Positions 47,406 through 56,791 are shown, numbered from the stretch's first letter. The stretch is 64,000 nt of DNA from Lachnospiraceae bacterium (GCA_900764695.1 CAAFOY010000097.1:1-64000), one strand, 5' to 3'. Program-made: numbers and translations. Notes: generated from the sequence alone by a model not told the origin.

Positions 47406-47846
47406 ATGGAGAACGCAGTCAGCTGTGGCGGTGTGGTTATATTTCGAGGAAAGATATTATTGCTTTACAAGAATTATCACAATAGGTATGAAGGATGGGT
47501 TTTACCAAAGGGCACTGTTGAAAATGGCGAAACGCATGAACAGACAGCATTAAGAGAGGTTCACGAAGAAACAGGAGTGAAAGCAACAATAATTGAATAC
47601 CTTGGAAAGAGTGAATATACATTCAACATTCCCCATGATATTGTAGAAAAAGAGGTTCATTGGTATTTAATGACTTCTGACAGCTATTTTAGCAGACCTC
47701 AAAGGGAAGAGTTTTTTACCCATTCAGGTTATTACAGATATATTGAAGCGTATCATCTGTTAAAATTTCCTAATGAGCGTAATATGCTTGAAAAGGCATA
47801 CAAACTTTACCTTAAAATGGAAAGATCAAAAAACAAAAAAAGATAG
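47406..47846 (+). CDS. Nudix hydrolase
   Basis: Pyrophosphohydrolase of 146 residues with ATG after AGGAGG. The Nudix box GTVENGETHEQTALREVHEETG (about 36-57 in pattern GX5EX7REUXEEXGU) holds the metal-binding Glu residues. WVLPKG precedes it. The substrate class resembles the MutT/diadenosine-polyphosphate group but cannot be fixed. A terminator follows immediately. Confidence 0.88.
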   Translation: MENAVSCGGVVIFRGKILLLYKNYHNRYEGWVLPKGTVENGETHEQTALREVHEETGVKATIIEYLGKSEYTFNIPHDIVEKEVHWYLMTSDSYFSRPQREEFFTHSGYYRYIEAYHLLKFPNERNMLEKAYKLYLKMERSKNKKR

Positions 47847-47881
47847 GACAAAGAGACAGGAATTTATCCTGTCTCTTTTGT
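47846..47881 (+). terminator. Strong terminator after the Nudix gene
   Basis: ACAAAGAGACAGG pairs with CCTGTCTCTTTTGT around AATTTAT, with T residues inside the right arm. Confidence 0.85.
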
Positions 47882-47890
47882 AGAGGAGAA

Positions 47891-48505
47891 ATGAATAAAA
47901 TAAATTATCAGAAAGAATTGGAAAAGACATTAGAAAACATAACAAAAAGTGATATTAAGCCATCACTTTTACTACATGTATGCTGTGCACCATGTAGCAG
48001 TTATGTATTAGAATATTTAAATAAGTATTTTAATATTACTGCTTTATTTTATAATCCTAATATATCAACAGATGAAGAATATAATCATAGGGCAAAGGAA
48101 CTTATACGTTTCATAAATAAGAAAGATTTTGAAAATTCTATTAAAATAGTTATAAGTGATTATATTCCGCAGGAATTTTATGATATGGCTAAAGGATTGG
48201 AAGATTGTCCTGAAGGTGGTGCCCGTTGTTTCAAATGCTATCGTTTAAGACTTGAACAAACAGCAAAAATGGCAAAAGAAGAGCAGTTTGATTATTTTAC
48301 AACAACACTTTCAATTAGTCCTTTAAAGGATTCTCAAAAGCTTAACGAAATAGGACAAGCTTTGGAAAAAGAATATGGAGTTAAATATTTATATTCCGAT
48401 TTTAAAAAGAAGAACGGATATAAGCGTTCCATTGAACTTTCCAAAGAATACAATTTGTACAGACAGAATTTCTGTGGTTGTGAATTTTCAAAGCCAAACG
48501 ATTAA
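47891..48505 (+). CDS. queH: Epoxyqueuosine reductase QueH
   Basis: Catalyses the last step of queuosine tRNA modification, as the non-B12 alternative to QueG. The 204 residues carry LLHVCCAPCSSYV (about 26-38) and DCPEGGARCFKCYRLRL, the paired Cys motifs that bind the iron-sulfur and metal centre, and the C-terminal NFCGCEFS. The ATG follows GGAGAA and lies 44 nt after the Nudix gene. Confidence 0.92.
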   Translation: MNKINYQKELEKTLENITKSDIKPSLLLHVCCAPCSSYVLEYLNKYFNITALFYNPNISTDEEYNHRAKELIRFINKKDFENSIKIVISDYIPQEFYDMAKGLEDCPEGGARCFKCYRLRLEQTAKMAKEEQFDYFTTTLSISPLKDSQKLNEIGQALEKEYGVKYLYSDFKKKNGYKRSIELSKEYNLYRQNFCGCEFSKPND

Positions 48506-48547
48506 ATTTTAGAAGAAAACTTAAACAGTTATTTTGTAAAATAAAAT

Positions 48548-48577
48548 TTGCAAGTTAATATTTGCAAGGGATATAAT
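48548..48577 (+). promoter_or_regulatory. Sigma-A promoter of the zinc-ribbon gene
   Basis: TTGCAA (48548-48553), 18 nt, TATAAT (48572-48577). A second TTTGCAA lies within the spacer as a direct repeat. Confidence 0.65.
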
Positions 48578-48655
48578 ATTGTGATATATTCATAGAACGA
48601 AGTTACATTTAGTTAGCTAGTATTTTTAATACATATATTTGAAAGGATATTTAAT

Positions 48656-50323
48656 ATGATTTGTCCAAAATGTGGAAATGAATGTGATGATAATCAGATG
48701 TTTTGTAATGCCTGTGGCACAAAACTTAAGAATTTCGTCCCTACCGATCAGGAAGAAATTGTGGTGCCTGACAGAACAAGACCTACTTCTAATATACACC
48801 GGGAAGAATCAAGAACAGCGGCTATTAATACCGGAAATAAAGGCAAGAATGATAATGTTTTAAATAAGGAAAATAAAGGCAAGAATGATAATGTTTTAAA
48901 TAAGGAAAATAAAGGCAAGAATGATAATGCTTTAAATAAGGAAAATAGAAAGCCTAAAAAGAATAGCAGACGTTTGGAATCAGAATTACTGGATAATGAT
49001 AATATAACAGATGCAGGTTTTGCTTCAAAGAAGACGAAAGCTAAATACAAAAATGATAAATATAATGTTTCATCAAATAAGAACGTTAACCCTAAGAAGT
49101 CAGGCAAAAATGTTGCCATTGTAGCTTTAATTGCCATTGTGGCAGTGGTTGCAACAGTTGCAATAACTATTTCAATTAAAAAAGCTTCCATGACTAAGAA
49201 GTTTAACCAGTACTATAACAATGGAACAGTTTACTACAACCAGCAGAATTATAAGGATGCAAGAACTCAGTTCTATACAGCATCTAACAATGCAGTTAAT
49301 AATGAGCAGAGAGTTAAATCTTATGTAATGGTTTATAAGGTAGACTCAATTATTGGTGGTTATGAAAAGGAAGAAATTGAATTTCTTGAAGCTCTTATTG
49401 CAATTGACAATTCTAACATTGATTATTACAAAGAGCTTATTGTTTTATATCAGAATAACGATATGAACTCAAAGATTGAACCTTTAATTGCAGGTGCACC
49501 TTCTAACATGAAGGAAGAATTAACTAATTACAACGGTACAATTCCGGTTGCAAATTATAAAGAAGGGGTTTACCGTAACCCTATTAATGTTGAACTTTCA
49601 TCAAGTAATGATGTAACTATTTATTACACAACAGACGGAAGCAATGCCATTGAAAGTGAAACTAAGACGGAATATTCTTCTCCAATTAAATTAAAGAAGG
49701 AAGGAATATATACTATACGAGCTTATTCAGTAGACAAAAACGGAAAAGCAAGTAAAGAAATGACAATAAAATATACACTTGAATTTATTAAAGTAGATGC
49801 TCCAATTATTAAGCCTGATAGTGGAAAATACACATCAAATCAGAAGATTGAAGCAACTGCAGCCAGTGACACTATAATTTATTACACAACAGACGGCACA
49901 ACACCTACAACTAAGTCAAAGAAATATAAAGGTGCAATAGACATGCCAAAGGGTGACAGCATATATTACTTTATAGCAGTTAACGCTGAAGGTGTTGTAA
50001 GTGATGTTACAACAAGAGTCTATAATTTTACACCGGAATATTCTAAGACTTATGATGAGGCACTTGAATCATTAAAGAGAAGCATTGGTGGAATGGACAT
50101 CACATTTAACGATAATGACGATGGTGATATTTACAATTTTGAATACAGAGAGATTGCAGAAATAAGTGACAAGTATTACTATATTATTTCCTGTGAAATG
50201 ACAACTAAGAAAAACAAAACTAAGTCAACAACATATGCTGTATCATGTGATGATGCAATATGTTACAAGGCGAGTCATGGTTCTGATGGAAATTATTCAA
50301 TATCAACATCAAACGATGACTAA
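48656..50323 (+). CDS. Zinc-ribbon, TPR and chitobiase/HEX C-terminal domain membrane protein
   Basis: A 555-residue protein. The N-terminal zinc ribbon has CPKCG and CNACG. A low-complexity stretch holds three copies of GKNDNxLNKENK (about 62-97) and is followed by a basic linker. One membrane segment lies at about 148-170, then a TPR-like region (180-290) and two tandem chitobiase-like beta domains, each with IYYTTDG (about 300-380 and 385-465). The C-terminus is a small alpha/beta domain. The architecture is common in Lachnospiraceae membrane proteins with the zinc ribbon inside and the beta domains outside. The function is unknown. Confidence 0.8.
   Translation: MICPKCGNECDDNQMFCNACGTKLKNFVPTDQEEIVVPDRTRPTSNIHREESRTAAINTGNKGKNDNVLNKENKGKNDNVLNKENKGKNDNALNKENRKPKKNSRRLESELLDNDNITDAGFASKKTKAKYKNDKYNVSSNKNVNPKKSGKNVAIVALIAIVAVVATVAITISIKKASMTKKFNQYYNNGTVYYNQQNYKDARTQFYTASNNAVNNEQRVKSYVMVYKVDSIIGGYEKEEIEFLEALIAIDNSNIDYYKELIVLYQNNDMNSKIEPLIAGAPSNMKEELTNYNGTIPVANYKEGVYRNPINVELSSSNDVTIYYTTDGSNAIESETKTEYSSPIKLKKEGIYTIRAYSVDKNGKASKEMTIKYTLEFIKVDAPIIKPDSGKYTSNQKIEATAASDTIIYYTTDGTTPTTKSKKYKGAIDMPKGDSIYYFIAVNAEGVVSDVTTRVYNFTPEYSKTYDEALESLKRSIGGMDITFNDNDDGDIYNFEYREIAEISDKYYYIISCEMTTKKNKTKSTTYAVSCDDAICYKASHGSDGNYSISTSNDD
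48836..48949 (+). repeat. Three in-frame 36-bp tandem repeats
   Basis: Units starting at GGCAAGAATGATAATG recur at 48842, 48878 and 48914, and are nearly identical (one base change in the third). They encode 12-residue repeats in the zinc-ribbon protein. Confidence 0.95.
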
Positions 50324-50330
50324 TTAATAA

Positions 50331-50395
50331 GAAAACTCCTACTTTTGTTTGCACATTTATTACCAATGTGTAAACAAGAGTAGGAGTTTTTCTTG
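50331..50395 (+). terminator. Long rho-independent terminator
   Basis: GAAAACTCCTACT and AGTAGGAGTTTTTC form the base, extended by TTGTTTGCACATT/AATGTG-TAAACAA. Ends in a T-rich tract. Confidence 0.9.
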
Positions 50396-50420
50396 TTTTT
50401 TGCAATAAAAACGTTATAAT
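50393..50420 (+). promoter_or_regulatory. Sigma-A promoter
   Basis: TTGTTT (50393-50398), 16 nt, TATAAT (50415-50420), before the small membrane protein gene. Confidence 0.6.
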
Positions 50421-50452
50421 AAATATAGACTAAACAGGAAAGAGGGGATACA

Positions 50453-50824
50453 GTGAGTGACAGGAAAAGCAGAATCTTTGCATCAATTGTTATAATTCTA
50501 ATTGTTATGGCTATATCTTTTTTATTTATGACAAGAGAGAATTATGTCAGATATTCTTTTTATGATGCAACCGGGTGTCAATATATTGAAGTGACAAAAA
50601 TGGAAAATGCAAAGGGCGAAAATAGTATTAAACATTTATCATTATACAAGTATGGTTACTTTAAACCATGTTATACAATTCCAAAAAGTAGTGCCGAAGG
50701 AGTCTTTATGGCATATAATGATGATAATGATTTATTATTTACTATAAGAGAATATGCAGGGGACATTGTAAAAATAGAAGTAGCAACCAAAACAGAATAT
50801 TACAGGTACATAGCAAGAAACTAA
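50453..50824 (+). CDS. Small membrane-anchored protein of unknown function
   Basis: GTG start after AGAGGGG. 123 residues with one N-terminal membrane segment (about 8-27) and a beta-rich extracytoplasmic domain of about 90 residues. No family recognised. The promoter, ribosome binding site and codon use support expression. It precedes tRNA-Leu and has no clear partner. Confidence 0.65.
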   Translation: MSDRKSRIFASIVIILIVMAISFLFMTRENYVRYSFYDATGCQYIEVTKMENAKGENSIKHLSLYKYGYFKPCYTIPKSSAEGVFMAYNDDNDLLFTIREYAGDIVKIEVATKTEYYRYIARN

Positions 50825-50887
50825 GAAAACAGATTAACCTGATAAATGTAATAGCAATATAAATACAAATAAAATCGTAAAAATGAT

Positions 50888-50916
50888 TTGACATTTGCAA
50901 AGAAAAATGATAACAT
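50888..50916 (+). promoter_or_regulatory. Promoter of tRNA-Leu
   Basis: TTGACA (50888-50893), 17 nt, TAACAT (50911-50916) with an extended TGA before the -10. Confidence 0.75.
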
Positions 50917-50927
50917 ATCGTTGTTAT

Positions 50928-51009
50928 GCGGATGTGGCGGAATGGCAGACGCAGCAGACTCAAAATCTGCCGCCCTCAAAGCGTGCGGGTTCAAGTCCCG
51001 CCATCCGCA
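50928..51009 (+). tRNA. tRNA-Leu (anticodon CAA)
   Basis: The acceptor arms GCGGATG and CATCCGC pair. The anticodon arm is GCAGA-CTCAAAA-TCTGC with CAA, reading UUG. A long variable arm (CGC-CCTCAAA-GCG) marks a class II tRNA, and GGTTCAAGTCC gives the T-arm. CCA is not encoded. Discriminator base A. Confidence 0.95.
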
Positions 51010-51035
51010 CTATTTTTTTAACATTTTGTAGATAC

Positions 51036-51060
51036 TGCACCTTGAAGGTGCATTTTTTTT
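51036..51060 (+). terminator. Terminator of the tRNA gene
   Basis: TGCACCTT/AAGGTGCA stem followed by eight T. Confidence 0.92.
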
Positions 51061-51089
51061 ACTGTAAAATAAAGAAAAAGGAGATTAAA

Positions 51090-51725
51090 ATGAAAAAACT
51101 GAAGAAAGTATTTTTGGCTATTGCTGTTATTACAAGCATAGGTATATTTACCGGTTGCGCCCTTTTTAGTAGTAGAGTTAATGACATTAAAGGTAAGCTT
51201 ACAGGTAATTCATATTCATGCTATTTTTATGACAACAGTGGAAACAAATTTATGACTGCAAAAGGAGAAAAAATAGGGCTTACAAGCAACGTTGTGGAAG
51301 AAGGTCATGTTGATTCAGATGACGGTACATATAGCAAGAGTTACGGTTTGTCATCTATCATTACATTAAACATTGACGGAAAGCAGTTAGAAAGCTGTGG
51401 TGATACAATTATCTTTGAACAGACAGGTTTGCAGCCTGATGCTGAGTTTACAACAGAAGATATTAACAGCAAATCCACAGGAAAACTAAGCGAGAATGCT
51501 ATTGTTTCAAATGTTATTAATAAATATAAAAATGCATTTGGAAAAGCCCAGGTAGTAGTAATTCAGAGTCAGCTTGGTGTACCTATTTGTGCTTACAGCG
51601 GTGAAAAGGTTTATTGGGAAGTAAGAGACGACTTGCCTAAGACAACTAAGCTTATGATTGATGGAAAGGCATTGTATATTCACAGAGCTAACTTCCAGAT
51701 AATTGATAAAGCACTTATTGACTAA
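51090..51725 (+). CDS. Lipoprotein, possibly DUF5052-like
   Basis: Start at ATG 51090 after AAGGAG, giving 211 residues; a longer frame would cover the tRNA and is rejected. The signal sequence ends in the lipobox FTGC (Cys about 21), so the protein is probably lipid-anchored on the outer face of the membrane. The body includes YDNSGNKF and a beta-rich region, recalling DUF5052 proteins from memory. The function is unknown. Confidence 0.7.
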   Translation: MKKLKKVFLAIAVITSIGIFTGCALFSSRVNDIKGKLTGNSYSCYFYDNSGNKFMTAKGEKIGLTSNVVEEGHVDSDDGTYSKSYGLSSIITLNIDGKQLESCGDTIIFEQTGLQPDAEFTTEDINSKSTGKLSENAIVSNVINKYKNAFGKAQVVVIQSQLGVPICAYSGEKVYWEVRDDLPKTTKLMIDGKALYIHRANFQIIDKALID

Positions 51726-51773
51726 AATTAACTTAAGAATATTATGAAAGGGTTATAAATACAAAGGCTATAT

Positions 51774-52445
51774 ATGAAAGATTTTAAAGTTATTGAAGTT
51801 AAAAGAAGTATTTTTGAAGACAATAATGCAGACGCTGACAGACTAAGAGAACAGTTAAAGTCAGAGGGAACTTTTCTGCTTAATTTAATGTCTTCACCGG
51901 GTGCCGGAAAGACAACAACATTAAAGAGAACAATTAATATGCTTAAAGACGAAATAAACATTGGTGTTATGGAAGCAGATATTGATTCGGATGTAGATGC
52001 ACAGGCAATAACTGATACAGGTGTTAGAGCCATTCAGATTCATACAGGTGGAATGTGTCACTTAGATGCTGACATGACAAGACAGGGAATTAACGAATTT
52101 GGAACAAAGGATTTAGACCTTGTATTTTTAGAAAACGTAGGCAATCTTGTTTGCCCTGCGGAATTTGATACAGGCAGTACTAAGAATGCAATGATTTTGT
52201 CAGTTCCTGAGGGAGATGACAAACCCCTTAAATATCCGCTTATGTTTACAATAAGCGATGTAGTATTAATTAACAAGTGTGATACATTAAGCGTTTTTGA
52301 CGATTTTTCAAAGAAAGACGTTGAGGAAAGAATACATAATTTAAATCCAAATGCTAAGGTATTTTTTGTGTCTGCAAAGACAGGAGAAGGCTTTGAGCAG
52401 TGGACAGATTGGTTGAAAAACGAATTAAAAATATATTCTAAATAA
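51774..52445 (+). CDS. hypB: Nickel insertion GTPase HypB
   Basis: GTPase that with HypA delivers nickel to NiFe hydrogenase or other nickel enzymes. The 223 residues have the P-loop SSPGAGKTTTL (about 40-50), GGMCHLDADM (metal-site Cys-His), ENVGNLVCPAEFDTG and NKCD. The His-rich N-terminal store of some HypB proteins is absent. The gene is followed 18 nt later by an iron-sulfur flavoprotein and then hypA. No hydrogenase structural gene or other hyp gene is in the window. Confidence 0.95.
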   Translation: MKDFKVIEVKRSIFEDNNADADRLREQLKSEGTFLLNLMSSPGAGKTTTLKRTINMLKDEINIGVMEADIDSDVDAQAITDTGVRAIQIHTGGMCHLDADMTRQGINEFGTKDLDLVFLENVGNLVCPAEFDTGSTKNAMILSVPEGDDKPLKYPLMFTISDVVLINKCDTLSVFDDFSKKDVEERIHNLNPNAKVFFVSAKTGEGFEQWTDWLKNELKIYSK

Positions 52446-52463
52446 TGCTAAGGAGGAAGTTTT

Positions 52464-55232
52464 ATGGCAGATCCATTAGGAGGTTATGTACCGGATACCG
52501 TAAAAAACGATGAACCTATACGTGAGCCCATTGCGCGTTTAGGCAAAATGATTTCCGACAGAATGGAAGTTATGCTTGGCAAAGAAAAAATTACAAAAGA
52601 GTCACCTGAGTACTGGGGCCTTGCACCTATATGTACTGACGGACAGGCTCTTATTGCCATAAAAATGGGAAAGAGAAAACCTAGAACTTTTGCACAGATT
52701 AAGAAATTAACAAAGATTAATGACGATGAATATTTGCAAAAGCAGTTAGACGAAATGTCTAACAATGGTTTAATTGAATACAATTGGGAGAATCCACAGC
52801 ACGAGAAACAGTACGTTTTACCTATGTATGTTCCTGGAAGTGCAGAATTTACCAATATGAATGCAGATGTTTTAAGAGATCATCCTGAAATGGGTAGATT
52901 TTTTGAAAGAATGAGTCGTCTTCCGCTTGAAAAGGTTACACCAATGGTTCCACTTGGCGGAGCAGGAATCGGAATGCACGTTATTCCTGTAGAGAAAGCA
53001 ATTGAAATGGAAAACCATTCAGTTTCAGTTGAACATATTTCACATTGGCTTGATAAGTATAAAGGAAAATATGCTGCAAGTCCTTGTTCGTGCCGTCGCT
53101 CAAGAGTTACATATGACGAGGGCTGTGCCGATGATCCTGAAGGCTGGTGTATTGCTGTAGGTGATATGGCAGATTATGTTGTTGAAACTAACAAAGGTGG
53201 ACGTTACATAACAAGAGAAGAAGTATACGAAATCCTTGAACAGGCAGAAGAAAACGGTTTTGTTCACCAGATTACAAACATTGACGGTGAAAATAAGATT
53301 TTTGCAATATGTAACTGCAATGTTAACGTATGTTATGCACTTCGTACATCACAGTTATTTAATACACCAAACATGTCTCGTTCAGCTTATGTTGCCCATG
53401 TTGAAAAGGATAAATGTGTTGCCTGTGGACGTTGCGTTGAGTTCTGTCCTGCCGGAGCAGTAAAGCTTGGTCAGAAACTTTGTAAAAAAGACGGAAGTCA
53501 GGTTGAATATCCAAAGATGCCTTTACCTTCTGAAAAGAAGTGGGGACCTGAAATGTGGACTGAGGATTACAGAGACAAAAACCGTATTAATACTCATGAA
53601 ACAGGAACCGCACCTTGTAAAACAGCCTGCCCTGCACATATAGCAGTTCAGGGATATTTGAAAATGGCTTCACAGGGAAGATATAAGGAAGCTCTTGCGT
53701 TGATTAAGAAGGAAAATCCATTCCCTGCAGTTTGCGGACATATTTGTAACAGAAGATGTGAAGATGCCTGCACAAGAGGAAATATTGATCAGGCAGTGGC
53801 AATTGATGAAGTAAAGAAGTTTATTGCTGCTAAAGATTTGGAAGCAGAAACACGTTACATTCCAAAGAAAGTTGTTCCATCACTTAAGGGACAGTTTGAC
53901 GAAAAGATTGCCATAATCGGTGGTGGGCCTGCCGGTTTATCCTGTGCATTCTATTTGGCAGAAAAAGGATATGCACCTACAGTTTTTGAAAAAAATGAAA
54001 ATGCCGGAGGAATGCTTGTATACGGAATCCCATCATACAAGTTAGAAAAAGATGTAGTTCAGGCTGAGATTGATGTAATAAAAGCTATGGGTGTTACTAT
54101 TAAAACAGGCGTTGAAGTAGGTAAGGACATAACAATTGAAGAATTAAGAAAACAGGGCTACAAAGCATTCTACATTGCAATCGGATGTCAGGGTGGAAGA
54201 AAAGCCGGTATTCCTGGAGAAGATGCAGAAGGTGTAATGACAGCCGTAGATTTCTTAAGAGAAGTAAATGACAAGGAAGAATATCCTATTGAAGGAGACG
54301 TTGTTGTAATCGGTGGCGGTAACGTAGCCATTGACGTAGCAAGAAATAGCAAACGTTGTGGTGATGTTAATGTATCAATGTTCTGTCTTGAAGACAGAGA
54401 GCATATGCCTGCTTCGGAAGAAGAAATTGAAGAAGCCACAGAAGAAGGAATTAAAGTTAATTGTGGTTGGGGACCAAAGGAAATCATTGTCAAAGACGGA
54501 AAAGTTGACAGCATTGTTCTTAAGAAATGCCTTTCTGTTATGGACTATGATGGAAGATTTAACCCAACATATGATGAAAATGAAACAATTACATTGTCTT
54601 GCAAGCACGTAGTATTGTCAGTAGGACAGGCTATAGTATGGGATAATCTCTTAGATGGTTTAAATGTTAAATTAGACAGAGGAAACAGAGCTATTGCTGA
54701 TTCATTTACATTCCAGACAGACGAACCGGATGTATTCGTTGGCGGTGATGTTTATACGGGACCTAAGTTTGCAATTGATGCAATAGCTGCCGGAAAGCAG
54801 GGAGCTATTTCAATTCACAGATTTGTTCAGCCACACAGCAGTCTTACAATTGGACGTGACCCTCATTATTTCGTTGAACTTAATAAGGATGACATTAACA
54901 TTGAAAGCTATGATAACTCAAGCCGACAGATTCCAATAAAGGATGAAAACATTAGCAAAAATAATCCTTTTAGAGATGCCAAACTTCCTTTTACCGAAGA
55001 ACAGGTTAAAAAGGAAACAGCCCGTTGTCTTGGATGTGGTGCAACAATCGTTGACGAAAACAAATGTATCGGTTGCGGTATTTGTACAACTAAATGTGAG
55101 TTTGAAGCAATTCACTTAGAAAGAGACTTGCCGGGTGCAAGTGTTATGAGAAAGAGTGAAGACAAGCTTAAATACATTTTGCCAAACGGTGCAAAACAGG
55201 CAATTAAAATTAAATTTTCTAAGAAAAAATAA
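52464..55232 (+). CDS. Multi-cluster iron-sulfur flavoprotein oxidoreductase (GltD-like core)
   Basis: A 922-residue protein. Residues 1 to about 300 form an unusual N-terminal region with a Cys cluster (SPCSCRRS, GCADDPEGWC, CNCNVNVC). A ferredoxin-like 4Fe-4S motif follows (CVACGRCVEFCPAG, about 312-325). The core (about 385-800) is a glutamate-synthase small-subunit-like module: CxxxCP sites (PCKTACPAH, CGHICNRRCEDAC), the FAD site IIGGGPAGLSCAFYL and the NAD(P) site VIGGGNVAIDVA. The C-terminus has another cluster (CIGCGICTTKCEF). Such proteins move electrons between NAD(P)H and ferredoxin or a partner enzyme. Lying between hypB and hypA, it may serve a nickel enzyme; that is inference. 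Confidence 0.85.
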   Translation: MADPLGGYVPDTVKNDEPIREPIARLGKMISDRMEVMLGKEKITKESPEYWGLAPICTDGQALIAIKMGKRKPRTFAQIKKLTKINDDEYLQKQLDEMSNNGLIEYNWENPQHEKQYVLPMYVPGSAEFTNMNADVLRDHPEMGRFFERMSRLPLEKVTPMVPLGGAGIGMHVIPVEKAIEMENHSVSVEHISHWLDKYKGKYAASPCSCRRSRVTYDEGCADDPEGWCIAVGDMADYVVETNKGGRYITREEVYEILEQAEENGFVHQITNIDGENKIFAICNCNVNVCYALRTSQLFNTPNMSRSAYVAHVEKDKCVACGRCVEFCPAGAVKLGQKLCKKDGSQVEYPKMPLPSEKKWGPEMWTEDYRDKNRINTHETGTAPCKTACPAHIAVQGYLKMASQGRYKEALALIKKENPFPAVCGHICNRRCEDACTRGNIDQAVAIDEVKKFIAAKDLEAETRYIPKKVVPSLKGQFDEKIAIIGGGPAGLSCAFYLAEKGYAPTVFEKNENAGGMLVYGIPSYKLEKDVVQAEIDVIKAMGVTIKTGVEVGKDITIEELRKQGYKAFYIAIGCQGGRKAGIPGEDAEGVMTAVDFLREVNDKEEYPIEGDVVVIGGGNVAIDVARNSKRCGDVNVSMFCLEDREHMPASEEEIEEATEEGIKVNCGWGPKEIIVKDGKVDSIVLKKCLSVMDYDGRFNPTYDENETITLSCKHVVLSVGQAIVWDNLLDGLNVKLDRGNRAIADSFTFQTDEPDVFVGGDVYTGPKFAIDAIAAGKQGAISIHRFVQPHSSLTIGRDPHYFVELNKDDINIESYDNSSRQIPIKDENISKNNPFRDAKLPFTEEQVKKETARCLGCGATIVDENKCIGCGICTTKCEFEAIHLERDLPGASVMRKSEDKLKYILPNGAKQAIKIKFSKKK

Positions 55233-55331
55233 TTATTAAAAATATTTGTTAAGACTATTTATTAGAAATTTTAATTAAAACTATTAAGTTATAAATTTAT
55301 TAAACAACTAATAAGATAAAAGGGGAAAATT

Positions 55332-55679
55332 ATGCATGAATTAGGTGTTGTTTTTCAGGCTATAAAAATCGTAGAAGAAGTAGCCAAGGAAAATAATCTT
55401 ACTGAAATAGAAAGTGTAACTGTGGAAATTGGAGAAGTTTCAACAGTTATAGAATCATATCTTCAGAACTGCTGGAAGTGGTCTGTAGAAAAGAAATCAG
55501 ACATTATGCATAATTGTAAATTACACGTTGAAAAAATCCCTGCAATTACCTATTGTCAGGACTGTGGAAACAAATATGAGACTGTCACATATGGCAAAAC
55601 TTGTCCTAAATGTAACAGCACTCATACTTATCTTTTACAGGGCAACGAGTTTAACATAAAGGAAATTGAGGGATGTTAA
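55332..55679 (+). CDS. hypA: Nickel chaperone HypA
   Basis: The 115-residue nickel- and zinc-binding partner of HypB. The N-terminal MHELGV supplies the nickel-binding His2. The zinc site is CQDCGNKYETVTYGKTCPKC (two CxxC pairs). The start must be this ATG because His2 is required. It is separated from hypB by the flavoprotein gene. Confidence 0.95.
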   Translation: MHELGVVFQAIKIVEEVAKENNLTEIESVTVEIGEVSTVIESYLQNCWKWSVEKKSDIMHNCKLHVEKIPAITYCQDCGNKYETVTYGKTCPKCNSTHTYLLQGNEFNIKEIEGC

Positions 55680-55735
55680 AATAAGCAATTAAATTTCAAA
55701 GAATTTGATTACAATAAACAAGGGAGGAAGAAATT

Positions 55736-56791
55736 ATGTTATTTCAAATTAACAGTATGTGGCAGATATTAGGCTGGGTTTTAGTATTTGCCGGATTAAT
55801 TATTACAAACGAAATTGAACGTCGTACAAAGAAGGGCGGAATCTTTTTCTTTGGAATAGTTTTAGCAGCGTTAACTGTTTACTTTATAGCTATTCAGATT
55901 GGTGCAAGCACAGGAGCAGCCTGGGCATTAAACAGCCAGACTTATAAGTATATGAATGGATGGTTCCATTATGCAAAGCTTTATGCTGCAGTTGCAGGAT
56001 GTATCGGTTTTATGTTATTAAAATATAAAACAGGATTAGGAAATAAGCAGTGGTTTAAATGTTTCCCATTCATAATTGTAGCAATCAACATTCTTATTGC
56101 AGTAGGTTCAGACTTTGAATCAGCAATCAGAGGTGCTGATGCCGTTAACGGCTGGTGGTTCTCAAACGAAAAAGTATGGCTTAACGGTGGCTGGTGGAAC
56201 TGGGTAAACGGTATTGCCGGAATCCTTAATATTTTCTGTATGACAGGCTGGTGGGGAATTTACTCATCAAAAGACAAAAATCATCAGGATATGTTGTGGC
56301 CTGATATGACAATATGGTTTATCGTAGCATATGATATTTGGAACTTTACATACACATACTGCAATTTACCAACACATAGCTGGTACTGTGGTGTAGCTTT
56401 ACTTTTGGCTCCAACATTTGCTAACGCATTATGGAACAAAGGTGGATGGATTCAGAATCGTGCCAACACACTTGCAACATGGTGTATGTTCGCACAGGTA
56501 CTTCCTTTATTCCAGATTAGTGGTGTATTCTCAGTAATCCCATCACTTTACAATAATGTAACAGGTGCAAAAACAGGTCTTGACCTTGCATCAATTGATA
56601 GTGCAACAATGTCAACAATTACACCTAACACAACAGCAATGGGCGTATGTGCAATCCTTGCACTTGCAGCCAATGTTGTATGTCTTTCAGTAATAATTAA
56701 ACGTGCCATTGAACAGAAGAAAAATCCATACAAAGAAGAAATCTTTGCAGGAACAAAAGACTTCGTTGAAGCAATGGAAAGAGCAGAATAA
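55736..56791 (+). CDS. DUF5692-like multipass membrane protein
   Basis: A 351-residue integral membrane protein with about nine hydrophobic segments and many Trp residues (GWWFSNEKVW, GGWWNWVNGIAGILN, MTGWWGIYSS). WPDMTIWFIVAYDIWNFTYTYC and the aromatic-rich body match what I remember of DUF5692. The ATG lies after GGGAGG. It follows hypA by 57 nt and probably ends that transcript. The function is unknown; its context hints at nickel or electron-transfer metabolism. Confidence 0.7.
   Translation: MLFQINSMWQILGWVLVFAGLIITNEIERRTKKGGIFFFGIVLAALTVYFIAIQIGASTGAAWALNSQTYKYMNGWFHYAKLYAAVAGCIGFMLLKYKTGLGNKQWFKCFPFIIVAINILIAVGSDFESAIRGADAVNGWWFSNEKVWLNGGWWNWVNGIAGILNIFCMTGWWGIYSSKDKNHQDMLWPDMTIWFIVAYDIWNFTYTYCNLPTHSWYCGVALLLAPTFANALWNKGGWIQNRANTLATWCMFAQVLPLFQISGVFSVIPSLYNNVTGAKTGLDLASIDSATMSTITPNTTAMGVCAILALAANVVCLSVIIKRAIEQKKNPYKEEIFAGTKDFVEAMERAE

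Noticed and set aside
48836..48949. Possible CRISPR-like array of 36-bp repeats
   Set aside because: The units are contiguous without spacers and keep the reading frame, so this is a coding tandem repeat.
48748..49191. 147-codon minus-strand frame opposite the zinc-ribbon gene
   Set aside because: Its repeats are only the complement of the 36-bp coding repeats; no start signals.
50895..51089. N-terminal extension of the lipoprotein frame
   Set aside because: It runs through tRNA-Leu and its terminator. A lipobox signal peptide starts at ATG 51090 behind AAGGAG.
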